From positions 124,001 to 188,000 of the forward strand of contig JAHLLH010000002.1 of assembly GCA_020444265.1 (NCBI GenBank): a DNA stretch of 64,000 nt, in the 5' to 3' direction. Below the pieces are notes generated by a model. The model saw only the letters and a list, made by a program, of their open reading frames with translations. It was not told the DNA's origin and did no database searches. This document shows, one piece after another, positions 1-8,752 of this stretch (positions within the stretch are counted from its first letter, which is position 1; each line of letters opens with the position of its first letter). This stretch comes from a bacterium. GTDB taxonomy: Bacteria > Electryoneota > Electryoneia > Electryoneales > Electryoneaceae. The translations under genes and the position numbers were made by a program.

Positions 1-1988
1 TGCTTGTGGATGGCGAGCACCTCGCCGCCCGGACCAATCGTTTCGGCGTAATTGACGACCCGATCAAACTCGATATTCAGCTTGTTTGCCTTCCAGCGGA
101 ACTCCTCGATCATGGGTAGTTCTTCATTCGGCAGGGCACGGGTAATCTCTCGCGAGAGGTGACGTACCGCGATAAACCGTCCCGTTCTCATGGCCTGCAG
201 CACCTTATCCGGATCGGGAGCCCGCTTGCGCTCGAGGTTGGTCCCCTCCCGCAGATCCACCAGCAGGTACCGTTTCCCGGTCTGATGGCGGCTGCGCAAA
301 TCATGGCAATCGTCCCCGGCGGTTCCCCAGACCAGCAGACCGGCGGTCAGTGCATGGTCCCAGGGCTCGAAATCGTCAATCGACTTGTTGAACAGCTCAA
401 GCGCATCATAGTCCATGGTGGTGGCTGCTTCGGCACACCAGGACTTGTTGCTCGGGTGGGCGAGGATCAGCATTTTGCTGTCAGCACGTAATCGTTCGAT
501 CGTTTCAGCCCGTCCCGCCAGAGATCCACCGAAGGGATATCGTTCCGACCGGGTACGAGTCGCGCCGAGCACGAGGACATGATGGTTGTGCGGCCCCCAA
601 CCGTGCTCGTAGGCGAGAATACCGCCGTGGGTGTGCCCGGAGTCGGCGATCCGGTTGTGTTCGGTCAGGATGACCGAGCCCGCCCCGAGTTTTGCATAAT
701 GATCAACCATCTCGCTGGCGGTAAACGCTCCTTCCCAGCGGTTGGTGTGCATGTGCATCACCACCGGCACCCAGCGTGGACGTCCCTCTTCGTAGGGGGC
801 GTGGAGACGGTCGCTACCTCCATCGATCAGGTAGCGCGGTGGGGTCGGGACCGTATTCTGCGGGGTACGGAAGAGCAGGATGCGCCAGACGGCGGCACTG
901 AACGAGCGAACAATGATCCACGCTTCTTCAAGGATACCGAGAAGTGGGGTGAGGCGACGTCTTGGGTGACGTGTTTCATCGTCACGAATGATGCTTTCTC
1001 GCGCTGCAAACCCCAGTCCGCACAACAGCCCGCCCGCTGTCATCACCCAGGGGTAGGCGGGCAACGGCAGGTAGAAGAGTGCAGCGACAACAAGCAGTCC
1101 GGATAGCCAGCCGCCCAGCAGCACCCCGCTGCGCCACCCGAATTTTCGCCAACGAGACCGCTCCTTCAGCGTGACCCGTCCATAGCCGATCAACACCCAA
1201 AGAAGCGCGAGCAACGCCACCGGTTGATACCAGACGAACGGCATCATCACTTCCCAGGTTGCGTGTGCATCCGGCATGTACCTCAGCCACTCCGGCAGCT
1301 CGAACGCGAGCGAAGCAACAGAATAGACAATCACTGCCAGGGGAAGGGCCGCGAAATAGGCGACCTTTCGCCCGCTGGCAACGACCCAGGGAATTGCGGT
1401 GGCCACAATCAACAGCTGAACAGTCGCGTAGGCAGCATATCGATACGTCAGCAGGGGCACAGAACTTTCGAGATGGCTTCGGGGCAAGACCCAACTCGCA
1501 GGGAGGTCCAGCAGGATCGAACGCAAGGCCAGGATGGCACCCAATAAAAGGAGCGCAACAACCGAACCGTGCAGCATGCGCTCCTCACGCAAGAGCCAGA
1601 TCGGTACCAGCAAGCCCATCCCGAACAGGATCCAGCCATGTATCACCATCGGGCCGGGGTCCTCAAATCCGGGCATCAGGTAGCTGCCCAGCATCACCAA
1701 CGCGAACAGTAAAAACGGAGGAGCGGCTGCGTGCATCCGTGGACGATCTACTGCATGACTGAGCGAAGCAGCCATCGCGGTGACCAACCCGGCGAGACTC
1801 GAGATGGTCAGCGCATTCGGGTCCCCACCGAACAACAGGATCGAAATGTGAGTCAACACCCAGACAAGACCGGCGAGTGACCAGGGGTAGGCAATGGGCC
1901 GAGCGGCAGCATCCACCAGCAGTCGCGACATCGGATCCGGTTCCGAGGTTGTCAGGTCAAGGCTTTGCTGGGGGGGCTGATCGGTCAC
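1..1988 (-). CDS. Membrane-anchored PHP-domain phosphoesterase (3' end off window)
   Basis: An open frame runs from a GTG at 1988 to the left edge, giving 662 codons without a stop; the C-terminus lies outside. Residues about 35-330 contain roughly nine or ten hydrophobic segments. From about residue 408 a PHP metal-hydrolase domain is visible: MHMHTN (His412, His414), LTEHN (Glu443-His444), LAHPSN (His511) and GDDCH (Asp559-His562), the usual PHP metal ligands. PHP proteins hydrolyse phosphate esters; in Gram-positive capsule loci they are tyrosine phosphatases, but the substrate here is unknown. The GTG overlaps the stop of the GT9 gene upstream (GTGA), so translation is probably coupled and the gene is the latest visible member of the polysaccharide operon. 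The start is supported mainly by this overlap. The fusion of a long multi-spanning membrane part to PHP is unusual. Confidence 0.8.
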   Translation of the reverse strand, partial: MTDQPPQQSLDLTTSEPDPMSRLLVDAAARPIAYPWSLAGLVWVLTHISILLFGGDPNALTISSLAGLVTAMAASLSHAVDRPRMHAAAPPFLLFALVMLGSYLMPGFEDPGPMVIHGWILFGMGLLVPIWLLREERMLHGSVVALLLLGAILALRSILLDLPASWVLPRSHLESSVPLLTYRYAAYATVQLLIVATAIPWVVASGRKVAYFAALPLAVIVYSVASLAFELPEWLRYMPDAHATWEVMMPFVWYQPVALLALLWVLIGYGRVTLKERSRWRKFGWRSGVLLGGWLSGLLVVAALFYLPLPAYPWVMTAGGLLCGLGFAARESIIRDDETRHPRRRLTPLLGILEEAWIIVRSFSAAVWRILLFRTPQNTVPTPPRYLIDGGSDRLHAPYEEGRPRWVPVVMHMHTNRWEGAFTASEMVDHYAKLGAGSVILTEHNRIADSGHTHGGILAYEHGWGPHNHHVLVLGATRTRSERYPFGGSLAGRAETIERLRADSKMLILAHPSNKSWCAEAATTMDYDALELFNKSIDDFEPWDHALTAGLLVWGTAGDDCHDLRSRHQTGKRYLLVDLREGTNLERKRAPDPDKVLQAMRTGRFIAVRHLSREITRALPNEELPMIEEFRWKANKLNIEFDRVVNYAETIGPGGEVLAIHK

Positions 1989-3070
1989 GACAGTTTTAAC
2001 TCCGTCAACAGGTGCATGACCTCATGGACCACATCAGCGGGATCGAGCGAGGAAACACTCTCGCCGTGCTTCGCGATCACGGCACGATGAGGAACACTTT
2101 GTGGTCCGAACTGGGCATACGCTTCATGGTGGAAATTGTAGAGCACCACCATCGGGACATCCCGTGCTGCGGCAGTCTGGACAATGCCGGTGTCCGGGGT
2201 AATCAGCAGGTCCGCTTTCGCGATCAGGGCGCTGGCTTCGATCAGGGAGCGGGTCTCCAGGGTGGTCACATTGTCGAACATGTCGGCGAGCTGGTCACAG
2301 AGGAACCGTTCCTCCGGGGCGCTGAGAGCCAGGAAACGCACCTCGGGCATCACCTCGCTCAACTGACGGATCAGGTTGCGATAGCTGTTGGCCGTCCATT
2401 CCCGTGTCGGGTTGTTGCCTGCCGAGAGGTTGACCGCAATGAACGGGACCCCATGCGGCGCCGGACCAAGTTCCTGATCGGCCCATGCCTCCGCTTTCGG
2501 GCTGATACCGATATGGATACGGCGATGGACCCGTGTCGGGTCGAGCCCGAAAGGAGCCAGCAGACGGACGAAGGCCTCTGTCCTGTGTTCATTCCGCCAA
2601 TCATGCTCGATCGGGTGTGTCAACAGTCCGTTGTGATGCGGATGGGAAAGGCCGATGCGGAACGGGGCACGAGTCAACAGCAGGATCATGCTTTCCGTTG
2701 TGGCCGGATGGCCCTTCGGCATCAGCACCACGTCCGGCTTGTAGCGGATAATCTGCCACATGGAAAACACCCATTTAGGCAGTTTGTGGTAAAGGAAGAC
2801 ACGGTCTACGTGTGGATCCATCGTGGCGAGATCGTACCCAGCCTTGGTGACAACCACGGCGATTTCAGCACGTGGACGGGCTTTGGTCAGGCCTGCGAGC
2901 AGTGGCGTGGCGACCAGGTAATCCCCCCGTTTGGTCGGAATCAGCACGAGGATTCGGCGCACGTTTGCCGGCACAGTGGCTGCCCCGCGACGTGGGGTGC
3001 GGAGGATACGTGACAGCAGCACGAAAAGAAGGTGACGCCACCAGGGTCGCGAAAAGACCGGGTCGTTCAT
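1985..3070 (-). CDS. Glycosyltransferase family 9 (heptosyltransferase-like)
   Basis: 361 residues from the ATG at 3070. An in-frame GTG at 3142 would add 24 residues of poor GT9 character, so I prefer the ATG although its ribosome site is weak. The N-terminal Rossmann start is RRILVLIPTKRGDYLVATPL, matching the GT9 pattern of a beta strand, GD and TPLL. The C-terminal nucleotide-sugar half contains DLLITPDTGIVQTAAARDVP, equivalent to the GT9 motif with D-S/T-G and H/Q-x-A-A. GT9 enzymes transfer heptose or related sugars in lipopolysaccharide core synthesis at the cytoplasmic face of the inner membrane. The gene lies about 100 bp after the preceding GT4 and overlaps the PHP gene. Donor and acceptor are not identifiable; it acts in a glycan pathway together with two GT4s and a glycosylphosphotransferase. 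Confidence 0.85.
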   Translation of the reverse strand: MNDPVFSRPWWRHLLFVLLSRILRTPRRGAATVPANVRRILVLIPTKRGDYLVATPLLAGLTKARPRAEIAVVVTKAGYDLATMDPHVDRVFLYHKLPKWVFSMWQIIRYKPDVVLMPKGHPATTESMILLLTRAPFRIGLSHPHHNGLLTHPIEHDWRNEHRTEAFVRLLAPFGLDPTRVHRRIHIGISPKAEAWADQELGPAPHGVPFIAVNLSAGNNPTREWTANSYRNLIRQLSEVMPEVRFLALSAPEERFLCDQLADMFDNVTTLETRSLIEASALIAKADLLITPDTGIVQTAAARDVPMVVLYNFHHEAYAQFGPQSVPHRAVIAKHGESVSSLDPADVVHEVMHLLTELKLS

Positions 3071-3172
3071 GCTCAAGATCCAATCAAGGGGGTTGCCAAC
3101 AGTGCATGCAGCCCGCCATGGGCCGCATGTGGAAACGTCCACGGGGGAATGTATCGCCGGGGGCGAGGAGTG

Positions 3173-4282
3173 TCAATCCTCTACGGGAAGGGCAGACGGG
3201 CGCGGGGTCTGCCCAAGTGCCTTCCTCAAAGAGGCTTCAACCCCGTCGATCATTGTCTCGAACGAGAATTTAGCCTGAATGCGGGTCTGCCCGAGCTGGC
3301 CCATGCGGTCCATCTCGTCCGGCTGCTGTTCGAGACGCTGCAGCAGCGCGGTCCAACTGGCAGCATCGTCAAACGGGATCAGCCATCCTGCCTTTCCCTC
3401 TCCCAGTAGCTCCTCCACATCGCCAGCCGGAGTGGAAGCCACCGGGACACCTCGCACCATCGCTTCCATCAAGGCGTTGGGCATGCCCTCTTCACGGGAA
3501 GCCAACATCACCAGGTCCGCCCCCGAAGCCATCGAGGCAGCATCGTCACGGAATCCGGCGAAATGGACACGACTCCCGAGGCCAAGGGTTTCGGCGAAGT
3601 GGGTCAGCTCGTCCCGTTTGTTTCCTTCTCCCATGATAACCAACCGCCAGCGGGACGATTTCGGCAGAGCGGCGAAACCGCGCAGCAGCAGGTCAACCCG
3701 CTTTACGCCAGTCAACCGGCCCGAATACAACCCCAGTAAAGAGGTATCCGGCCAGTCGGGAACCAGGGCACGGAGTGCATCGTCCGGTTCCTTGTCGTTT
3801 GCCGGAAGGGTGCCATTGTAAACCAGATCGATCGGCTTGGTCAGCCAATGGTACCGACGGTAGGTATCACGAATTTTCCCGGAATTGGTCAGGATGCGCG
3901 TGATGTAGCGACTGGTCATCCGGTGGCGCCAGGTATCCTTCAAAATCGGAAAACCATTCCGATGGACCAGCGGACAGCCGACCATCCGTGCGGCGACACC
4001 GGCGGTACGGATATCCTTGTTGTGATGGCCGACCACTACCTCAATGTTGTGACGGCGCAGCAGACGGAAAAAGGTCGTGATGGTTCGCGGGCTGTAATCA
4101 ATCCCCACCTTGACAGAGTGGACCTCGATCCCTGCTTGGCGGGCACGCTGGTCAAGTGGCGAGGCGGATCGTGCCGCGATCTGGACATCATGTCCGCGAG
4201 CGGCAAGACCAAGGGCGGTGCGCAAGGTCCACCCTTCCCCACCTCCCCATTCGGCAGCGAGATTGACAAACAACACCCTCAT
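3173..4282 (-). CDS. Glycosyltransferase family 4
   Basis: 369 residues. GT-B fold: N-terminal MRVLFVNLAAEWGGGEGWTL with the glycine-rich acceptor-side loop, and a C-terminal Glycos_transf_1 domain with RVHFAGFRDD and the EX7E motif (EEGMPNALME) that binds the nucleotide-sugar donor. The expected role is cytoplasmic transfer of a sugar to a lipid-linked intermediate. Its ATG overlaps the stop of the upstream GT4 (ATGA), which fixes the start and implies translational coupling. Sugar specificity cannot be read from the sequence. Confidence 0.88.
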   Translation of the reverse strand: MRVLFVNLAAEWGGGEGWTLRTALGLAARGHDVQIAARSASPLDQRARQAGIEVHSVKVGIDYSPRTITTFFRLLRRHNIEVVVGHHNKDIRTAGVAARMVGCPLVHRNGFPILKDTWRHRMTSRYITRILTNSGKIRDTYRRYHWLTKPIDLVYNGTLPANDKEPDDALRALVPDWPDTSLLGLYSGRLTGVKRVDLLLRGFAALPKSSRWRLVIMGEGNKRDELTHFAETLGLGSRVHFAGFRDDAASMASGADLVMLASREEGMPNALMEAMVRGVPVASTPAGDVEELLGEGKAGWLIPFDDAASWTALLQRLEQQPDEMDRMGQLGQTRIQAKFSFETMIDGVEASLRKALGQTPRPSALPVED

Positions 4283-5382
4283 CGACGGCCCTCCTGCACC
4301 AGGTTGAGTAACCCGATCAGGTGAGCCGTCATCCGGTCCCAGGCAAATCGTTCACGAACTCGCTCAAGGCCCACATCCCCTATCGTGCGACGAAAACTGG
4401 GGTTGGCGGCAAGTCGACGCACACGTTGCAGGAAGCCCTCATAGTCAGCCGTATCCGCCAACAAAAGGTGATGCTCGTCCTCGAAATGCTCCTCCACCCC
4501 GCCGGATCGTGTCGCCACCACCGGGGTGCCCCGCCCCATCGCCTCGAGCATCGTATTTGAGATGCCCTCGTTCGAGGAGGGAAGGGTAACCAGGTCGGCG
4601 GCATCGAACCAGCGAGTCACTTCTTTCGACAGGCCGGGCAACTCGATATTGTTTTCCTGTCCCAGCTTTCGGACAAGCCCCTCGAGATTCCAGCGCTCAT
4701 TTCCCTCCCCAAAGAGCTTCACCTTGACCGGATGCCCTTCCTCGGAGAGCTGGGCGGCTGCACGGATCAGCCAATCCCATCGTTTTTCGACCGCGAGACG
4801 GCCCGCACCGACAATCAGGGTGTCGCCGGGAGCAACGTTTCCCGTTTCCCGTAAACCATTCCTTTCCGCTTTGCTTCCCGGACCTGGAGTATCGACACCG
4901 TTGTAGATGACATGAACCTCAGACGGCTCGATCCAGCTTGTCTGCATCAGCGTGTCACGGATTGCCTGGGCGTTGACAAGGATTGCTTTGGGCAGCAGCC
5001 CATAACGGAAGAGGTCCATCGGGTGACGGTCCCGCAGGCTACGGACAACCCCCAGGCGCAGCAGGTTTGGGGTGTGGGTCAGACGCGCCGCGAGGCCCGC
5101 CAGCCAGTAATCGCGGACGCGTGTCGGAATGATAACATCGGCGTGACGGCGGAAATGTAGCGCCAGCCGTGTCAGCGAAGCGAGATCGCCATCATTGCGC
5201 ATCCGTATACGGGTTACCGGCACCTCGACACGCATCCGCTCCTGAAACAGTTCCGGGTTACGCAATACCAGCGACACCTTCAACCCCGCTTGCTGCAAGC
5301 CTTCTGCGGCACGCAGGGTCCAGTTTTCCGTGCCGGCCCATTTTGTACTGGAGCAGATCAGGGTAACCTTTTTTACACTCAT
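4279..5382 (-). CDS. Glycosyltransferase family 4
   Basis: 367 residues from the ATG at 5382, which overlaps the stop of the ABC transporter (ATGA); a longer frame exists but its first 22 residues lie inside the transporter gene. N-terminal strand VKKVTLICSSTKWAGTENW is a typical GT-B start with a glycine/threonine-rich loop, and the C-terminal half carries the EX7E motif in NEGISNTMLEAM followed by GTPVVATRSGG. It is a second retaining GT4 in the operon and probably adds a consecutive sugar. It is clearly a paralogue-type relative of the following gene rather than a duplicate. Confidence 0.87.
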   Translation of the reverse strand: MSVKKVTLICSSTKWAGTENWTLRAAEGLQQAGLKVSLVLRNPELFQERMRVEVPVTRIRMRNDGDLASLTRLALHFRRHADVIIPTRVRDYWLAGLAARLTHTPNLLRLGVVRSLRDRHPMDLFRYGLLPKAILVNAQAIRDTLMQTSWIEPSEVHVIYNGVDTPGPGSKAERNGLRETGNVAPGDTLIVGAGRLAVEKRWDWLIRAAAQLSEEGHPVKVKLFGEGNERWNLEGLVRKLGQENNIELPGLSKEVTRWFDAADLVTLPSSNEGISNTMLEAMGRGTPVVATRSGGVEEHFEDEHHLLLADTADYEGFLQRVRRLAANPSFRRTIGDVGLERVRERFAWDRMTAHLIGLLNLVQEGRR

Positions 5383-7268
5383 TCTGCACCCCCTACAGGA
5401 GGCTTGAGCAGGTGCTGCTGACGTGCCAGGTGACGATAGACGTCGCATCGCTCGAGCAAGTCTTCGTGGCGACCCCGGTCGAGAATGCGCCCCTCTTCCA
5501 GCACAATGATCGTACCCGCATCACGGACTGCGGCCAGGCGATGAGTGACTGTGACCACAGTCCGCCCTTCGGTCAAGGTGCGCAAAGCGTGGTTGACCGC
5601 CTCTTCCGATTCCGGGTCCAGCGCGCTGGTTGCCTCGTCGAGCAGGACAATCTCCGGGTCACGCAACAATGCGCGGGCGATGCTGATCCGTTGACGTTGC
5701 CCACCGGAGAAAAGCGCTCCCTGTTCGCCGACAACCGTGTCGTACCCCTGTGGCAGTGCGGTGATAAAGTCGTGCGCATGGGCGGCACGTGCTGCCTGCT
5801 GAATGGTCGCATCGTCCATATCATCGAGGCCGTAGGCGATGTTCGCACGGATGGTGTCGTGGAAAAGGATCACTTGCTGGGTGACCATGCCGAAGAGATG
5901 ACGCAGTTCGAGCGGGTCGATCTCGCGAAGGTCAGTGTTGTCCAGGCGGATCCGCCCCGAAGTGGGATCCATGAAACGGGGTAGCAGGTTCAGCAGGGTC
6001 GATTTACCCGACCCGGAACGGCCGACGATCGCGATGTGGTCGCCACGCGGGATCGTCAGGTCGATCTCTCTCAGCACCTCGGGGGTGTCGTCCGTGTAGC
6101 GAAAACAAACCTTCTCCAGGGTCAACGCTTTGTCGAAATGGGCTGGTTTGGGTTTCGTGACGGGGGCCGCAACATCGGGAAGGGTGTCGAGAATACGGAA
6201 AACTCGTGAACCGCTCGCCTCCGCCACACGGATATTTGCGAAAATGTTGCTCATCGACAGAAGCGGGTTGAGCAGGGCAAACAGGAGTACGAGGAAACGG
6301 ATAAAATCATCGCTGGGGATGGTCCCGCGCACCAGTACCAGCTCGCCGCCGACATAGAGGATGGTGCTGATAATGAGGATGCCGACCACTTCGTTCAGCG
6401 GGATAACCAGGCGACGAAGCCGTTCCTGGGCAAAGGCGCTGCGGTACTGATCTTGCGTGTGCTGCCCGAAACGATCTCGCTCGAAGGGTTCGTTGACAAA
6501 GGCTTTGACAATCCGGATGCCCGACAGGGTTTCCTGCAAGTGGCCAGTCATGCGGGCGAAAATTTCCTGGACACGGACCGCGTGAGTCTTGATGCGGCGT
6601 GAGAGGAACTGGACTGTCCATCCCACCGCTGGCACCACCACGACCGCCGCAAGGGTCAGCTTCCAGCTCACAGCAAAGAGCAAAACGAGGAGGAGAACCG
6701 CGTTCAACGGGTCACGCACCAGTTTGGTCAAACTTTTGTTGAGCGCGGCGTTGAGCTGTTGGACATCGTTGAGTACGGCCGATAGCAGGGTGCCACGGTG
6801 TTCGCGCTGGAAAAAGGCGAGATCCTGGCGCAACAGGTGGCTGAAGAGGTGGTCACGCAACTCTTTGATAACACGCTGCTCGACATGGCTGATGTAGTAA
6901 AGCTGCAAATAGCCAAAGAGGTTGCGTCCAAAAAAGGCGGCGACAATCGCCAGCGCGGCACGGAAGAGGGTCTGCTGCGGGCTGTCGGCGACAAGAAGAG
7001 TGTAGGTCCACTGTTTCAGCAGGCCATTGAGGCCGCCTCCGCTGCCCGGATCAGCGAGCTGTCCCTGAAACAGGGCGGTCAGGAAGGAGGCCGATAACCA
7101 GTAGGCAGCGGTGGAAAAGAGGACAAAGAGGGCGGTGGAGAGGAGCATGGCGACGATGTGGGGCGTATGAGGATAGAGGTAGCGTGTAAAGCGCCGCAGG
7201 ACGTGTTTCTCGGAACCCCTCTCGTTCACTCGCATATCCGGATGACTGCTCTCGTTCGCGCCCCCCAT
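5379..7268 (-). CDS. MsbA-like ABC exporter (fused TMD-NBD half transporter)
   Basis: 629 residues from the ATG at 7268, which overlaps the stop of the upstream sugar transferase as TGATG. An exporter-type transmembrane domain with about six helices occupies residues 25-340. The nucleotide-binding domain has Walker A GRSGSGKST at about 416, the signature FSGGQRQR at about 520, Walker B EIVLLDEATSALD and the switch histidine in VTVTHRL. Homodimers of this type flip lipid A, lipid-linked oligosaccharides or other amphiphiles. Its place between a glycosylphosphotransferase and glycosyltransferases suggests it flips the lipid-linked glycan, in the manner of PglK. Identity as MsbA itself (lipid A) is possible but less supported by context. 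Confidence 0.88.
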   Translation of the reverse strand: MGGANESSHPDMRVNERGSEKHVLRRFTRYLYPHTPHIVAMLLSTALFVLFSTAAYWLSASFLTALFQGQLADPGSGGGLNGLLKQWTYTLLVADSPQQTLFRAALAIVAAFFGRNLFGYLQLYYISHVEQRVIKELRDHLFSHLLRQDLAFFQREHRGTLLSAVLNDVQQLNAALNKSLTKLVRDPLNAVLLLVLLFAVSWKLTLAAVVVVPAVGWTVQFLSRRIKTHAVRVQEIFARMTGHLQETLSGIRIVKAFVNEPFERDRFGQHTQDQYRSAFAQERLRRLVIPLNEVVGILIISTILYVGGELVLVRGTIPSDDFIRFLVLLFALLNPLLSMSNIFANIRVAEASGSRVFRILDTLPDVAAPVTKPKPAHFDKALTLEKVCFRYTDDTPEVLREIDLTIPRGDHIAIVGRSGSGKSTLLNLLPRFMDPTSGRIRLDNTDLREIDPLELRHLFGMVTQQVILFHDTIRANIAYGLDDMDDATIQQAARAAHAHDFITALPQGYDTVVGEQGALFSGGQRQRISIARALLRDPEIVLLDEATSALDPESEEAVNHALRTLTEGRTVVTVTHRLAAVRDAGTIIVLEEGRILDRGRHEDLLERCDVYRHLARQQHLLKPPVGGAE

Positions 7269-8647
7269 CAGTACGCGTCCTTGCCGAACAACACCGCTGT
7301 CATCGTCTTCGCCAGAATCCACAAATCAAAGCCCAGCGACCAGTTCTCCACGTAATACAAATCAAAACGAGTCCGGTCCGCGATGGGAACATCCCCACGG
7401 AGACCGTTCACCTGAGCCCAGCCGGTCATGCCGCTGCGGAAACGATGCCGTTCGAGGTAGCGCGGGACTTCCTCCTCGAACTGTTCGACAAACTCAGGTC
7501 GTTCCGGTCTCGGCCCCACCAGGCTCATCTCGCCACGCAGCACGTTCCAGAGCTGCGGCAGTTCATCGAGGGACCAGCGACGGAGAAAACGTCCGAGTGG
7601 GGTCACACGTGGATCGCCAGGTTTCGCCCAGACCGCACCGGATTTCTTCTCCGCATCCGTGCGCATCGTACGGAACTTGATGATTGGGAATGGCCGCCCG
7701 TCGATACCGACCCGTGTCTGCTTGTAAAAAATCGGTCCCTTGCTGGACAAAGCGACCAGTAGGGACAACACGAGGAAAACCGGGGAAAGCAATAGGAGTA
7801 GAAGCAGCGATACAAGCACATCAAAAGCCCGTTTAATCACCCCGTTCCAACCGGCGAGGGGATCCTCACGCAATCGAAGCATCGTCATGCCCGCAAAGGT
7901 CATTGGAGCGACACGACGCGACAGAATGGCTTTGGTACCGGGCGCAAAGAGGAAATGCAGCCGATGTCCGCCCAGCATGTCGATCACGGCACGCGCACGA
8001 GCGAAGCGCTCGAACCCGTACGCGAGAATGACCATATCCACTGTCTCACGTTCCACCAGGTCGGGCAGATTATCGGGCAGCGATCCGGTTGGATCGTCTA
8101 CAATGGCGGAAACACCCTTCAAACCCGCTTCACGATGGCTGGAAAGGGAATGCGCGATCTCCTCCGCATGGGTACCAATAACCAGGGCGCGATGCAGGGG
8201 TCGTACAGGAAAGAGGGCGGAACGCAAGAGGCTGTAAAAGAGACGGGCCAGTACGAGAAGCAGGGTGCCGAGGAAGAGAGTCAGCACCGCGACAACACGT
8301 GAATACTCAAACTCACGGTAGAAGAAGAGAAAGGCGAAGAGCAGGGCGAAGCCGACATAGTAGGAAAACAGCGCGCCGCTGATTTCGCTGGAGAGGTTCC
8401 CGGGATCAAGCCGGACCTGGTAGACCCCACGTAAAGCAAACAGGACGACCCACACCATCGCCGCGATCAAGGCAGAGAAGACATAGTAGGAGAACGACGG
8501 CACGCCGTAGATCACCGGCACAACGGACGTAAAAGGAGGATTGAAGCGCACCAGATACGCAAGAATGGTGGCCGCAGTGAGCAGAACAAAATCGGCACTC
8601 GCCTGCAGGACCGGCCAGAGCAGCAACATGCTGTCCTTGCGCTTCAT
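7268..8647 (-). CDS. Polyprenyl glycosylphosphotransferase (WbaP/WcaJ type)
   Basis: 459 residues; ATG at 8647 with a good GGAGGAG site upstream. Four N-terminal membrane helices (to about residue 125), then a CoA_binding_3-like Rossmann region starting HRALVIGTHAEEIA, another hydrophobic helix at about 275, and the catalytic bacterial sugar transferase domain: KFRTMRTDAE, the acidic pair in SLDELPQLWNVL, and SLVGPRPERPEFV. The enzyme transfers a sugar-1-phosphate from a nucleotide sugar to undecaprenyl phosphate, the first committed step in glycan assembly. It opens the tightly packed operon that continues to the left edge. The sugar (galactose, glucose or an amino sugar) cannot be assigned. 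Confidence 0.9.
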   Translation of the reverse strand: MKRKDSMLLLWPVLQASADFVLLTAATILAYLVRFNPPFTSVVPVIYGVPSFSYYVFSALIAAMVWVVLFALRGVYQVRLDPGNLSSEISGALFSYYVGFALLFAFLFFYREFEYSRVVAVLTLFLGTLLLVLARLFYSLLRSALFPVRPLHRALVIGTHAEEIAHSLSSHREAGLKGVSAIVDDPTGSLPDNLPDLVERETVDMVILAYGFERFARARAVIDMLGGHRLHFLFAPGTKAILSRRVAPMTFAGMTMLRLREDPLAGWNGVIKRAFDVLVSLLLLLLLSPVFLVLSLLVALSSKGPIFYKQTRVGIDGRPFPIIKFRTMRTDAEKKSGAVWAKPGDPRVTPLGRFLRRWSLDELPQLWNVLRGEMSLVGPRPERPEFVEQFEEEVPRYLERHRFRSGMTGWAQVNGLRGDVPIADRTRFDLYYVENWSLGFDLWILAKTMTAVLFGKDAY

Positions 8648-8752
8648 CGCTGGTGTTTCTCCTCCAATGGGTCAGGGCCGTTCGGCCACACGCGTGCCGT
8701 GTAAGGTAAGCAAGCAGTCCTTCAGATGGGAGGGGTTCGCACAATCTGTGGG

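Noticed and set aside
2012-3013. 333-residue plus-strand open frame
   Set aside because: Shadow of the GT9 gene on the other strand.
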